7,937 bases of DNA from Flavobacteriaceae bacterium TMED68. Its GTDB lineage: Bacteria > Bacteroidota > Bacteroidia > Flavobacteriales > Flavobacteriaceae. Position 1 is the stretch's first letter. Each line of letters starts with the position of its first letter. The notes beneath the pieces were generated by a model. It saw only the letters and a list, made by a program, of their open reading frames with translations, had not been told where the DNA came from and did not search any database. The stretch is from contig NHDV01000002.1 in assembly GCA_002167525.1 (NCBI GenBank), positions 1-7,937 on the forward strand. The letters run 5' to 3'. The translations under genes and the position numbers were made by a program. This document shows positions 1-7,841 of the stretch, piece after piece.

Positions 1-18
1 TAGTAATATCGTCTTGCC

Positions 19-336
19 TTATTTAGATATCCATAATCTTACACTTACCGATTTGATTCTAATTAGTAACCCAAATGATTGTGAGCGCATTGCCAATATA
101 CATATTAAAAAAATGCCTAATTTTAAGTTATTCCCTACATATTTTTCCCACATAGCCATTCTTACTTTCGAATTAATGGCAGGTCTTTTCATCATCAATG
201 ATTTTTTACCAGTTTTTTTAATATTTTTAGATATAAAGGTATCCAATGTGGTTTGTTTTATACAGTTGTTTTTTATATTTGAACACATTAACTCTTCATT
301 ATCTGAAAACAACTTTTTTACAACCCCATCAATTCC
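19..336 (-). pseudogene. Lys-rich reading frame, possible remnant of an HNH-type nuclease gene
   Basis: I do not recognise this with certainty. The frame is open from just after a stop at 337-339 to a stop at 19-21. Its first in-frame start is a TTG at 310-312 and its first ATG is at 286-288. The first two thirds read like a coherent, charged protein: a segment with QTTLDTFI, then a Lys-rich linker, then KRPAINSKVRMAMWEKYVGN at 127-189. That last segment resembles the helix that precedes the metal-binding part of some HNH endonucleases of large DNA viruses and phages (recalled, not searched). After about position 126 the frame turns hydrophobic and incoherent, and the other two minus frames contain several stops. 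No HNH cysteines or histidines can be read in one frame. I infer a fragment lacking both ends and decayed by indels. A spurious frame in AT-rich spacer is the main alternative. Confidence 0.3.
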
Positions 337-344
337 TTACAGAG

Positions 345-370
345 ATTCAAATTTTAGATTTGGTTTGAAT
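345..370 (-). repeat. Inverted repeat just downstream of gltD
   Basis: ATTCAAA at 345-351 and its exact complement TTTGAAT at 364-370 form a 7-bp stem with a 12-base loop. It starts 7 bases past the gltD stop on the minus strand. An alternative shorter pairing, CAAAT with ATTTG, lies inside it. The position suits the end of the gltBD transcript. However, the stem is AT-rich and no T run follows it, so it is at best a weak or factor-assisted terminator or an mRNA 3' end. Confidence 0.3.
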
Positions 371-376
371 TGGAAT

Positions 377-1840
377 TTATTTAACTGACGGTAAATCTCC
401 CTTAATTTTTGTAGGTAAATTAGAATTTCCCATTAAAAAATTATCAATATGAAAAGCAGCTTCCCTTCCTTCTGAAATTGCCCAAACAATTAAGGATTGA
501 CCTCTTCTTAAGTCACCAGCAGCAAAAACCTTAGGATTTGAAGTTTGATAGTTTTTTGTTATCGGTTTTGACATCTTATCAAGCTTGGTTTCAAGATCAT
601 TTAATAGTGAGTTTTCAGGACCTGTAAAACCTAAAGCTAGTAATGCTAAATCACAAGGCCAAATTTTTTCAGAACCTTCAATTTCTACGAGTTTAAAGTT
701 ATTGTTGATGTCTTTTTCCCAAGCAACATTAACAGTTTTTAATCCAGTAAGATTCCCATCACTATCTCCAATAAATTCTTTTGTCATAATTGACCATTGC
801 CTTTTTATACCTTCCTGATGAGATGAACTAGTTTTCAATGTAAAAGGCCAATATGGCCATGGATTTTCATTAGTTCTATTTTTTGGTGGCTTATCTTGAA
901 TTTCAAAGTTGACAACAGACTTTGCCTTGTGTCTGTTAGATGTCCCGATACAATCAGAACCAGTATCACCTCCACCAATTACAATAACATTTTTTCCTTT
1001 AGCTGAGAGTTTTTTATTAGCAACAGAAACATTATCAACAACCTCATTCTGGTGTTTTAAAAAATCCATTGCTTGAACTACTCCATTCAATTCACTTCCA
1101 TTTATAGGTAACTCTCTTCTTATTGTTGCGCCCCCCGTTAAAAGTATAATATCATATTTATTTTCAAGAGTTGAAATTTCAACATCTTTTCCAACCTCAA
1201 CATTAGTTTTAAACTTGACTCCTTCGTCAATCATTAAATTAATTCTTCTATCAATTACAGATTTTTCTAATTTGAAATCAGGTATACCATATCTTAATAG
1301 TCCTCCAATTTTTTTATCTCTTTCATAAACTGTTACTCTGTGTCCAACAGAATTTAGCTGCTGAGCAGCAGCCAGACCAGCAGGTCCTGAGCCTACTATT
1401 GCTATTGTTTTACCTGTTGATTTTGATGGTTTATTTGCTTTTATCCATCCTTCCTTAAACCCTCTTTCAACAATGTATTTTTCAATCATTTCAATGGAGA
1501 CTGGAGGGCTTATGATTCCTAAAACACAAGCTGATTCACATGGTGCAGGACATAATCTTCCAGTAAACTCGGGAAAGTTATTTGTTGAATGAAGTATTTC
1601 TAACGCTTCTTTCCATTCTTTATTGTAAACAGCATCATTAAAATCCGGTATTAAATTACCAAGAGGACAACCTGAATGACAAAAAGGGACACCACAATCC
1701 ATACATCTTCCACCTTGTTCCTCTAATTCACTGTCCTTTGGTTCAATAGTAAATTCATCATAATTTTTTAATCTTTTAGTGACAGATACATAAGCTTCAT
1801 CAGCTCTGTCATAATCCATAAAACCTCTAATTTTACCCAT
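377..1840 (-). CDS. gltD: Glutamate synthase (NADPH) small subunit GltD
   Basis: This is the electron-input subunit of GOGAT. It oxidises NADPH through FAD and passes electrons via 4Fe-4S clusters to the FMN of GltB in the cytoplasm. The protein is 487 residues, normal for the family. The N-terminal cysteine motifs that bind the 4Fe-4S clusters are present: C46-x2-C49-x4-C54-x3-C58 and C97-x3-C101-x3-C105. The FAD-binding Rossmann motif IVGSGPAG is at 148-155. The NADPH-binding motif IGGGDTGSDC is at 288-297. The C-terminal FAD contact AGDLRRGQSLIVWAISEGRE is at 441-460. The ATG at 1838-1840 begins 2 bases after the gltB stop (TAA AT ATG), so it is probably translated by coupling to gltB, and no clear Shine-Dalgarno sequence is visible. 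The frame is intact, including an A7 run at 1309-1315. The related small subunits of other FAD reductases (for example NfnB or PreT types) are less likely given the adjacent gltB. Confidence 0.97.
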   Translation of the reverse strand: MGKIRGFMDYDRADEAYVSVTKRLKNYDEFTIEPKDSELEEQGGRCMDCGVPFCHSGCPLGNLIPDFNDAVYNKEWKEALEILHSTNNFPEFTGRLCPAPCESACVLGIISPPVSIEMIEKYIVERGFKEGWIKANKPSKSTGKTIAIVGSGPAGLAAAQQLNSVGHRVTVYERDKKIGGLLRYGIPDFKLEKSVIDRRINLMIDEGVKFKTNVEVGKDVEISTLENKYDIILLTGGATIRRELPINGSELNGVVQAMDFLKHQNEVVDNVSVANKKLSAKGKNVIVIGGGDTGSDCIGTSNRHKAKSVVNFEIQDKPPKNRTNENPWPYWPFTLKTSSSHQEGIKRQWSIMTKEFIGDSDGNLTGLKTVNVAWEKDINNNFKLVEIEGSEKIWPCDLALLALGFTGPENSLLNDLETKLDKMSKPITKNYQTSNPKVFAAGDLRRGQSLIVWAISEGREAAFHIDNFLMGNSNLPTKIKGDLPSVK

Positions 1841-1842
1841 AT

Positions 1843-3984
1843 TTATTTTATAATTGAGACAATTTTATCATTTGCCATTTTCTCTAAAGCAGCTTTATAT
1901 TCAGTAGGCATAACTTTTATAAATTTATTTTTATTTATTTGCCAGTTTGATATAATATCTTCAGCGATTTTACTTGATGTTAGTGAAAAATGATTTTCGA
2001 CTAATGATTTGACAAAATCTAAGTCCTGATTTTCAGGTTTTTCTAATTCAACACTTTCCATATTAAAATTTCTATTATCAAAGTGCTTTGATTCAGAGTA
2101 AATATATGCAATACCTCCGCTCATACCGGCAGCAAAATTTCTTCCAATTTTACCAAGAATAATAGCATAACCACCTGTCATATATTCGCATCCATGATCA
2201 CCAACACCCTCAACAACAGCAGTTGCACCAGAATTCCTAACACAAAATCTTTCTCCAGCTATACCATTAATATAGGCTTCACCTGAGGTAGCTCCATAAA
2301 GACTGACATTTCCAGTTATAACATTCTCATTAGATTTAAATGTGGCTTCTTTTGGTTTTCTAACTATGATTGTTGCACCTGAAAGTCCTTTGCCAAAATA
2401 ATCATTTGTATTTCCATCAATAATCATTTTTAACCCTTTTACAGAAAATGCTCCAAAGCTTTGTCCAGCCGATCCATTGAATTTAATTTCTAGGGTATCT
2501 TTTGGTAAGGCACTAGCACCATATTTTTTGGAGATTTCATTACTAAGAATTGCTCCAACAGTTCTATCTGTATTTTTGATATTAAAATCTAAAGACATTT
2601 TTATTTTTTTATCAATAGCTAATTTTGCTTTTTTTAATATTTTAAAATCTAAAACATTATCAAGATTGTGATTTTGTTTTTCAGTATTTCTTAAAGAAGT
2701 GTTCGGATCAGTTTTAGGCTTATATAATATTTTTGAAAGATCAATGCCTTTAATTTTATAGTAGTTTAGAGAATCTTTAGTATCTAGTTTTTCGCTTTTA
2801 CCAACCATTTCATCTATAGTTCTAAAACCTAAATTTGCCATGATTTCTCTAAGTTCTTGGGCAACAAAATACATGTAATTTATAACGTGTTCGGGTTTTC
2901 CTTTAAAATTTTTTCTTAATTTAGGGTCAGTTGTTGCAATCCCAACGGGGCAAGTATTTAAGTGACATGCTCTCATCATTATACAACCAGAAGCAACTAA
3001 TGGAGCTGTAGAAAACCCAAATTCCTCGGCACCTAAAAGACATGCAATTGCAACATCTCTGCCAGTTTTAAGTTGACCATCACATTCAATTACTACTCGA
3101 GATCTTAAATTATTCATTACAAGGGTTTGTTGGGCTTCTGCAATTCCAAGTTCCCATGGTAATCCACAATGTTTCAATGAAGTCAGAGGTGAAGCACCTG
3201 TTCCTCCATCAAATCCAGAAATTAAAATAACGTCGGCTTTAGCTTTAGCAACTCCAGCTGCAATGGTACCAACTCCAACTTCGGAGACAAGTTTAACATT
3301 TATTCTAGCAGATCTATTAGCGTTCTTTAAATCATAAATCAATTGAGCCAGATCTTCAATTGAATATATATCATGATGAGGTGGTGGTGAAATAAGACCG
3401 ACATATGGTGTAGAATTTCTAACTTTGGCTATCATTGGACTCACCTTAGGACCAGGAAGTTGACCTCCCTCACCTGGTTTTGCACCTTGAGCCATTTTAA
3501 TTTGAATCTCAGTTGAATTAGTTAAATAATGAGAGCTTACACCAAACCTTCCAGAAGCTACTTGTTTAATTGAACTCTTTTTTGAGTCTCCGTTTTTATC
3601 TTTTGTGAATCTTGCTGGATCCTCACCGCCTTCACCCGAATTACTTTTTCCACCAATTCTGTTCATAGCAATAGCAAGGTTTTCGTGAGCTTCCTTACTA
3701 AGTGACCCAAATGACATTGCACCAGTTTTAAACCTTTTAACAATTTCCGTCCAAGGTTCTACTTCATCAATTGATATTGGATCAAACTCAGAGAATTTCA
3801 TTAAACCTCTAAGAGTCATGAATTGTTCACTTTGTTTATTAATAGTGTCAGAATAGATCTTGTATGTAGAATAGCTTTCTTGTCTTACTGATTGTTGAAG
3901 TTTGGAAATTGTGAGAGGGTTTAACATATGAGCTTCTCCATTTCTTCTCCATTTATAATCTCCTCCAAATTCAATCGCATTCAA
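1843..3984 (-). CDS. gltB: Glutamate synthase large subunit GltB, C-terminal part (FMN / 3Fe-4S / GXGXG domains)
   Basis: This is the 3' part of a split gltB and encodes the synthase half, which reduces 2-iminoglutarate to glutamate on FMN. The (beta/alpha)8 FMN domain covers roughly residues 30-400, with [11 protein letters not shown] at 116-126, [10 protein letters not shown] at 169-178, the [14 protein letters not shown] region at 199-212 and [10 protein letters not shown] at 257-266. The 3Fe-4S cysteines are C334, C340 and C345 in [16 protein letters not shown]. The C-terminal beta-helix (GXGXG) domain runs from about 465 to 650. The frame's first start is a TTG at 3982-3984 whose bases overlap the TGA of the upstream part (shared TTGA, 3981-3984), and there is no Shine-Dalgarno sequence. 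Normal GltB homology continues upstream of the TTG in this frame (AFDSENK), so the TTG is probably an internal Leu codon, not a true start. Separate domain polypeptides for GOGAT are known in archaea, so independent function is conceivable but not favoured. Confidence 0.93.
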   Translation of the reverse strand: MNAIEFGGDYKWRRNGEAHMLNPLTISKLQQSVRQESYSTYKIYSDTINKQSEQFMTLRGLMKFSEFDPISIDEVEPWTEIVKRFKTGAMSFGSLSKEAHENLAIAMNRIGGKSNSGEGGEDPARFTKDKNGDSKKSSIKQVASGRFGVSSHYLTNSTEIQIKMAQGAKPGEGGQLPGPKVSPMIAKVRNSTPYVGLISPPPHHDIYSIEDLAQLIYDLKNANRSARINVKLVSEVGVGTIAAGVAKAKADVILISGFDGGTGASPLTSLKHCGLPWELGIAEAQQTLVMNNLRSRVVIECDGQLKTGRDVAIACLLGAEEFGFSTAPLVASGCIMMRACHLNTCPVGIATTDPKLRKNFKGKPEHVINYMYFVAQELREIMANLGFRTIDEMVGKSEKLDTKDSLNYYKIKGIDLSKILYKPKTDPNTSLRNTEKQNHNLDNVLDFKILKKAKLAIDKKIKMSLDFNIKNTDRTVGAILSNEISKKYGASALPKDTLEIKFNGSAGQSFGAFSVKGLKMIIDGNTNDYFGKGLSGATIIVRKPKEATFKSNENVITGNVSLYGATSGEAYINGIAGERFCVRNSGATAVVEGVGDHGCEYMTGGYAIILGKIGRNFAAGMSGGIAYIYSESKHFDNRNFNMESVELEKPENQDLDFVKSLVENHFSLTSSKIAEDIISNWQINKNKFIKVMPTEYKAALEKMANDKIVSIIK

Positions 3985-6344
3985 CTTGTTTTCAGAATCA
4001 AAAGCTTTTTTAATCTACCTGAAATTTCTTTTTCAATAACATATAAGCCTACACCTTCAATTCGAGAAGAAGTATTGTTAAAATACTTATTTACAAATTT
4101 TTGCCTTAAGCCAAGAGCTTCGAATATTTGTGCACCTCTGTATGAATGAAGAGTTGAAATACCTATTTTGTTCATCACTTTTAGTATTCCCTTCGCAATC
4201 GCATTATTATAGTTATTAATAGCATTTTCCAAATTTTTAAGAATGCCAACCTCACATTTATAAGCAATTATTTCATTAACTAAATATGGGTTAATTGCAC
4301 TTGCACCATATCCAAAAAGCATGGAAAAATGGTGAGGTTCTCTTGGTTCAGCAGACTCAATTACAATTCCAAATTTTGATCGTTTATTTCTTTTAATCAT
4401 AGAATGATGGATATATGAACAAGCTATGAGGATAGGAATTGGCGCAAATTTTTGATTTACATTTCTGTCACTTATTATTATTATGTTATGACCTAAATCA
4501 ACCTTAGATTCAACCTTTGAAACCATTTTCTCTAGTGCTTCTTCAAGTCCATTGTGACCTTTTGATAATTTGTATAGCGCTTTGACAGATGCAGCTCTAA
4601 AATCTTTGTGCTTTATATATTTAATTTTGTCAAGATCTTCATTAGAAATAATAGGATTATTAATTTTTAACTTTTTTGCATGATCAGGTACAATATCAAA
4701 AATATTATAATCACTTCCAACAGTAAGACTGGTATCAGTTACAATTTCTTCTCTTATACCATCAAGTGGTGGATTAGTTACCTGAGCAAATAGTTGTTTA
4801 AAGTAATTGTATAAAAGTTGAGGTCTTTTTGAAAGAACTGCGAGTGGGGTATCGGTACCCATTGAGCCAATAGACTCCTTTCCTTTTACACACATTGGTA
4901 CTATGATAGTGTTCAAGTCTTCCTTTGTATATCCAAAGACTTTTAATCTTTTTTCAAAACTAATTTTTTCACTTGGTGTTCTGTTTCCAGTGTATGGAAT
5001 TTTACTTAGTGGTAAAATATTTTGATTTAACCATTTTTGATAAGGATATTTACTAACGATTTCTTCTTTAATTTCTTCATCATTGACAATTCTTCCAGCA
5101 TCCATGTTAACAAGAAACATTTTACCAGGTTCTAAACGCCCATGATGCTGAATATTTTCGGGTTTTATGTCAACCACTCCAGTCTCCGAAGACATAATGA
5201 CATAGCCATCTTTGGTTACAGAATATCTTGAGGGTCTCAAGCCATTTCGATCTAAAAGAGCACCAATGAATTTTCCATCAGTGAATGGAATCGATGCAGG
5301 TCCGTCCCATGGTTCCATAATACAACCATTAAATTCGTAGAAAGCTTTTTTTGAATCCTTCATTGATTTATGATTTTCCCATGCTTCAGGAACGAGCATC
5401 ATCATTACTTCTGGCAAAGATCTTCCAGTCATCAATAGTAACTCAACAACCATATCCATCGATGCTGAGTCAGATTTTCCACCCAAAATAATTGGAAAAA
5501 TTTTCTTCAGATATTCATCATCAATTAAGTCTGATTTTAGAAGTTCTTCCCTAGCTATCATTCTGCTAACATTGCCTCTCAAAGTATTAATTTCTCCATT
5601 GTGACACATATATCTAAAGGGTTGAGCTAAGTCCCAGGTTGGAAATGTGTTTGTTGAAAAACGTTGATGAACCAAAGCCAATCTAGTAACTAATAGAGGG
5701 TTTTTTAAATCAAGATAAAACCTTTCAATATCTTCTGGTATGAGTAATCCTTTATATATAATAGTTCGGGTGTGTAAGCTTGAAAAATAAAAATAGTTTT
5801 TTTGAGAAAGAGGACCATTATAAATGAGGTTTTCCGAAATTTTCCTAGCTAAATATAATTTTAAATTAAATTCCTCTTCACTTTGCTCACTATTTTCTTT
5901 AGAAATGAAAACTTGTTTTATTATTGGTTGAGATTTGGAGGCAATATCGCCAACAACTTTAGAATTAATTGGAACATCTCTCCATCCAATAATATTTAAT
6001 TCTTGTATTGAAATTTGTTTTTCAAATTCTTCAATACATTGTTTTAATTGATTTGATTTTTGTGGCAAAAAAAGCATACCAACCGCATAGTCTTGAGGAT
6101 CAGGTATATCAAAATCACATTCATTTGAAAAATATTGATGTGGAATTTCTATCAGAATTCCAGCTCCATCACCTGTTCTGCCATCTGAACTAACAGCTCC
6201 TCTATGTTCCAAACATGTAAGAATATTGAGCGCATTGTGTATAATTTTATTAGTTTTCTTACCAGTTAAGCTACATATGAAACCAGCTCCACAATTCTCG
6301 TGTTCATAAAATGGGTTATATAAACCTTGTTTTTTAAAAGCCAT
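3981..6344 (-). CDS. gltB: Glutamate synthase large subunit GltB, N-terminal part (glutaminase and central domain)
   Basis: This is the 5' part of a split gltB. It hydrolyses glutamine and channels ammonia to the synthase site. It begins with a short propeptide that would be removed to expose Cys18 (ENCGAGF, 16-22), the N-terminal nucleophile of class II amidotransferases. Other glutaminase residues visible are EHRGA at 46-50, TGDGAGI at 57-63 and [12 protein letters not shown] at 226-237, followed by [12 protein letters not shown] at 247-258. The amidotransferase domain extends to about 430. The central domain runs from about 460 to 760 (for example [12 protein letters not shown] at 494-505 and [12 protein letters not shown] at 664-675). 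The last seven residues (LLILKTS) do not belong to the family. They are read after the true frame is left at 4005-4011, and the TGA follows at 3981-3983. Rejoined with the downstream part, the protein is 1500 residues, the usual GltB length. The ATG at 6342-6344 fits the expected N-terminus and no clear Shine-Dalgarno sequence precedes it. Confidence 0.94.
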   Translation of the reverse strand: MAFKKQGLYNPFYEHENCGAGFICSLTGKKTNKIIHNALNILTCLEHRGAVSSDGRTGDGAGILIEIPHQYFSNECDFDIPDPQDYAVGMLFLPQKSNQLKQCIEEFEKQISIQELNIIGWRDVPINSKVVGDIASKSQPIIKQVFISKENSEQSEEEFNLKLYLARKISENLIYNGPLSQKNYFYFSSLHTRTIIYKGLLIPEDIERFYLDLKNPLLVTRLALVHQRFSTNTFPTWDLAQPFRYMCHNGEINTLRGNVSRMIAREELLKSDLIDDEYLKKIFPIILGGKSDSASMDMVVELLLMTGRSLPEVMMMLVPEAWENHKSMKDSKKAFYEFNGCIMEPWDGPASIPFTDGKFIGALLDRNGLRPSRYSVTKDGYVIMSSETGVVDIKPENIQHHGRLEPGKMFLVNMDAGRIVNDEEIKEEIVSKYPYQKWLNQNILPLSKIPYTGNRTPSEKISFEKRLKVFGYTKEDLNTIIVPMCVKGKESIGSMGTDTPLAVLSKRPQLLYNYFKQLFAQVTNPPLDGIREEIVTDTSLTVGSDYNIFDIVPDHAKKLKINNPIISNEDLDKIKYIKHKDFRAASVKALYKLSKGHNGLEEALEKMVSKVESKVDLGHNIIIISDRNVNQKFAPIPILIACSYIHHSMIKRNKRSKFGIVIESAEPREPHHFSMLFGYGASAINPYLVNEIIAYKCEVGILKNLENAINNYNNAIAKGILKVMNKIGISTLHSYRGAQIFEALGLRQKFVNKYFNNTSSRIEGVGLYVIEKEISGRLKKLLILKTS
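4005..4011 (-). other. gltB: A AAA AAG heptamer at the gltB frame junction (candidate -1 frameshift site)
   Basis: In the frame of the upstream gltB part the codons read TTA AAA AAG CTT. This places A AAA AAG exactly in the phase of the dnaX-type slippery heptamer. A tandem -1 slip continues as GCT TTT GAT TCT, giving RLKKAFDS and running into the 3' gltB part. An AGGT element at 4017-4020 lies 5 bases upstream and is weakly Shine-Dalgarno-like; dnaX uses such an element as a stimulator, at a somewhat longer distance. I see no strong stem-loop downstream. The only pairing nearby is a short T/A stem around 3990-4004. The same A6 run is equally what a one-base deletion from A7 would leave. Confidence 0.55.
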
Positions 6345-6483
6345 TAGTTTTTAGTCCAATTCACAAAATAACAATTTTATATTCTTTAGTTAGCAAATAC
6401 TATACAATACTTTCAATTTATTTATAATTAATGTTAACTTTTCAATATTTGGCATTGTTTTTTATTTATTTTAAATAATTTGG

Positions 6484-6489
6484 TATAAT
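6484..6489 (+). promoter_or_regulatory. TATAAT, possible -10 box of nhaD
   Basis: A perfect TATAAT ends 17 bases before the nhaD ATG. No good -35 hexamer stands at normal spacing (TTGTTT at 6455-6460 is 23 bases away). In Bacteroidota the principal promoter is usually TAnnTTTG-like, and no clean match is present here. In such AT-rich DNA the hexamer could be chance. If used, the leader would be only about 10 bases. Confidence 0.3.
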
Positions 6490-6500
6490 ATTTAAATATT
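6487..6500. repeat. 14-bp perfect palindrome before nhaD
   Basis: AATATTTAAATATT is its own complement. It overlaps the end of the TATAAT box and ends 6 bases before the nhaD start codon. It could be a regulator half-site pair, but perfect AT palindromes arise readily by chance in this base composition. Confidence 0.3.
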
Positions 6501-6506
6501 TGATAT

Positions 6507-7841
6507 ATGATTGAAATTGTAATTATTTCGGTATTTGTTTTGGGTTATCTAGGTATAGCTTTTGAACATTCACTCAAAATTGACAAATTAATCCCAGCAT
6601 TAGTTATGATGGCTATAATGTGGGGTTTGATCTCATACTTTGATTTGACAGTTTTTGAAATTGATACAAAAAATAAAGTATTGATGCCAGATAAATTAAA
6701 ATATGTCTTAAATTATTTTTTAGGTCATACAGCTGAAATTTTAGTTTTTTTAATTGGCGCCATGACTATAGTTGAAACCGTTGATTTTTTTAATGGATTT
6801 GCAACAATAAAAAGACTAATTAAAACAAAAAACAAGATTAAAATTTTATGGATCATATGTTTTCTTGCATTTATTTTATCAGCTATTATTGACAACCTTA
6901 CCGCAACTATCGTTTTAATTACTATTCTTCAAAAGTTAGTTACTGATAAAAATTTAAAGCTGTGGTATGCAGGTATGATAATCGTTGCAGCCAATGCTGG
7001 AGGAGCATGGTCACCAATTGGTGATATTACAACAACAATGTTGTGGATTGGAGAAAAGGTGTCCATAGGTGCTTTGATAAAATATTTAATTATACCATCA
7101 TTGGTTTGTATGATTATTCCAACATATGTCGCTTCTAAATACAATGTTTTTAAAGGCGAAATAACCCCACCAGAGAAAATTGAAAGTGAAAATCCTTACG
7201 GTTTTAAAATTTTGATAATTGGTTTATCCTCAATTGTATTTGTCCCTGTATTTAAAATTTTTACAGGTTTGCCACCATACGTTGGAATGATGCTTTCACT
7301 TGCTGTTGTTGCAACTATTGCAGAATTCTACAATAATCGTTCGTTAAAGACTGCTAGTGTCAATTCAACTCATCATAGCCCAATTCATCATGCATTAACA
7401 AAAATTGAAATGCCTAGTATTCTATTTTTCCTAGGAATTCTTATGGCAGTTGGCGCATTAGAAGCTCTTGGAATCGTATTTGGAGTAGGGCAATGGTTGG
7501 TATCAACATTTGAGAATGTTGATTGGGTATTATTTGAAGGACTTGATATTGTAGTATTTATTTTAGGATTTCTTTCAGCTGCCATTGATAATGTTCCATT
7601 AGTTGCTGCATCAATGGGTATGTTTGGTGAATCTATAGATAATCCATTGTGGCATGGTATTGCTTATGCAGCAGGAACTGGTGGTAGCATGGTTATTATT
7701 GGTTCAGCTGCTGGTGTCGTTGCAATGGGAATGGAAAAAATTGATTTTATGTGGTATCTAAAAAAGATAGCATTCTTGGCTTTTATTGGCTATTTAGCTG
7801 GATTTATAACATTTATATTGCTTAGAGATTTTGTATTGTAA
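6507..7841 (+). CDS. nhaD: NhaD-type Na+/H+ antiporter
   Basis: This is an inner-membrane antiporter of the ion transporter superfamily. It exports Na+ (and Li+) in exchange for protons and supports salt and alkaline tolerance. The protein has 444 residues and is highly hydrophobic, with roughly 11-13 membrane segments spread along its length. The two inverted halves each carry an Asp-Asn signature in a membrane segment: SAIIDNLTATIV at 125-136 and SAAIDNVPLVAA at 357-368. Each is followed by a Gly-rich stretch: NAGGAWSPIGDITTTMLW at 163-180 and GTGGSMVIIGSAAGVVAMG at 390-408. This layout is typical of NhaD in Bacteroidota and marine bacteria. The ATG at 6507-6509 opens directly into the first membrane helix and has no Shine-Dalgarno sequence upstream. 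A cytoplasmic-type loop near 285-296 carries a HHSPIHH cluster. The stop overlaps the next start by one base. ArsB/citrate-type relatives share the fold but not the close match to these motifs. Confidence 0.92.
   Translation: MIEIVIISVFVLGYLGIAFEHSLKIDKLIPALVMMAIMWGLISYFDLTVFEIDTKNKVLMPDKLKYVLNYFLGHTAEILVFLIGAMTIVETVDFFNGFATIKRLIKTKNKIKILWIICFLAFILSAIIDNLTATIVLITILQKLVTDKNLKLWYAGMIIVAANAGGAWSPIGDITTTMLWIGEKVSIGALIKYLIIPSLVCMIIPTYVASKYNVFKGEITPPEKIESENPYGFKILIIGLSSIVFVPVFKIFTGLPPYVGMMLSLAVVATIAEFYNNRSLKTASVNSTHHSPIHHALTKIEMPSILFFLGILMAVGALEALGIVFGVGQWLVSTFENVDWVLFEGLDIVVFILGFLSAAIDNVPLVAASMGMFGESIDNPLWHGIAYAAGTGGSMVIIGSAAGVVAMGMEKIDFMWYLKKIAFLAFIGYLAGFITFILLRDFVL

Larger units (their letters stand above)
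6345..6506. promoter_or_regulatory. Divergent intergenic region between gltB and nhaD
   Basis: These 162 bases are very AT-rich, hold no convincing gene, and must carry the start signals for both the gltBD operon (minus) and nhaD (plus). For gltB, the minus strand has TTTG at 6394-6397 and, 22 bases on, TTATTTTG at 6364-6371. That is one mismatch from the Bacteroidota -7 consensus TAnnTTTG and would give a leader of roughly 13-15 bases. A TATAAA at 6376-6381 is a sigma70-like alternative. These assignments are guesses from sequence alone. Confidence 0.35.

Noticed and set aside
345..370. Classical intrinsic terminator for gltBD
   Set aside because: The inverted repeat is AT-rich and not followed by a T run on the minus strand, so I list it only as a repeat.
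14..388. A 124-codon plus-strand open frame rich in Phe, Ile and Leu at the left edge
   Set aside because: It lies opposite the Lys-rich minus frame and overlaps the 3' end of gltD. Its hydrophobic composition is what the complement of A-rich codons gives, and it has no recognisable membrane protein pattern.
585..818. Plus-strand open frame inside gltD
   Set aside because: Antisense to a conserved, intact gltD region and without recognisable protein features.
3984..4004. Stable stimulatory stem-loop downstream of the slippery site
   Set aside because: Only a short T/A pairing with mismatches can be drawn; nothing comparable to the dnaX hairpin is visible by eye.
6345..6506. Small gene, riboswitch or ncRNA in the divergent spacer
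   Set aside because: No frame with coding character, no GC-rich paired structure and no recognisable riboswitch core; the region is simply AT-rich promoter DNA.
6929..7144. Minus-strand open frames inside nhaD (also 7388-7585)
   Set aside because: Antisense to the conserved NhaD motifs; no start context or homology signal.
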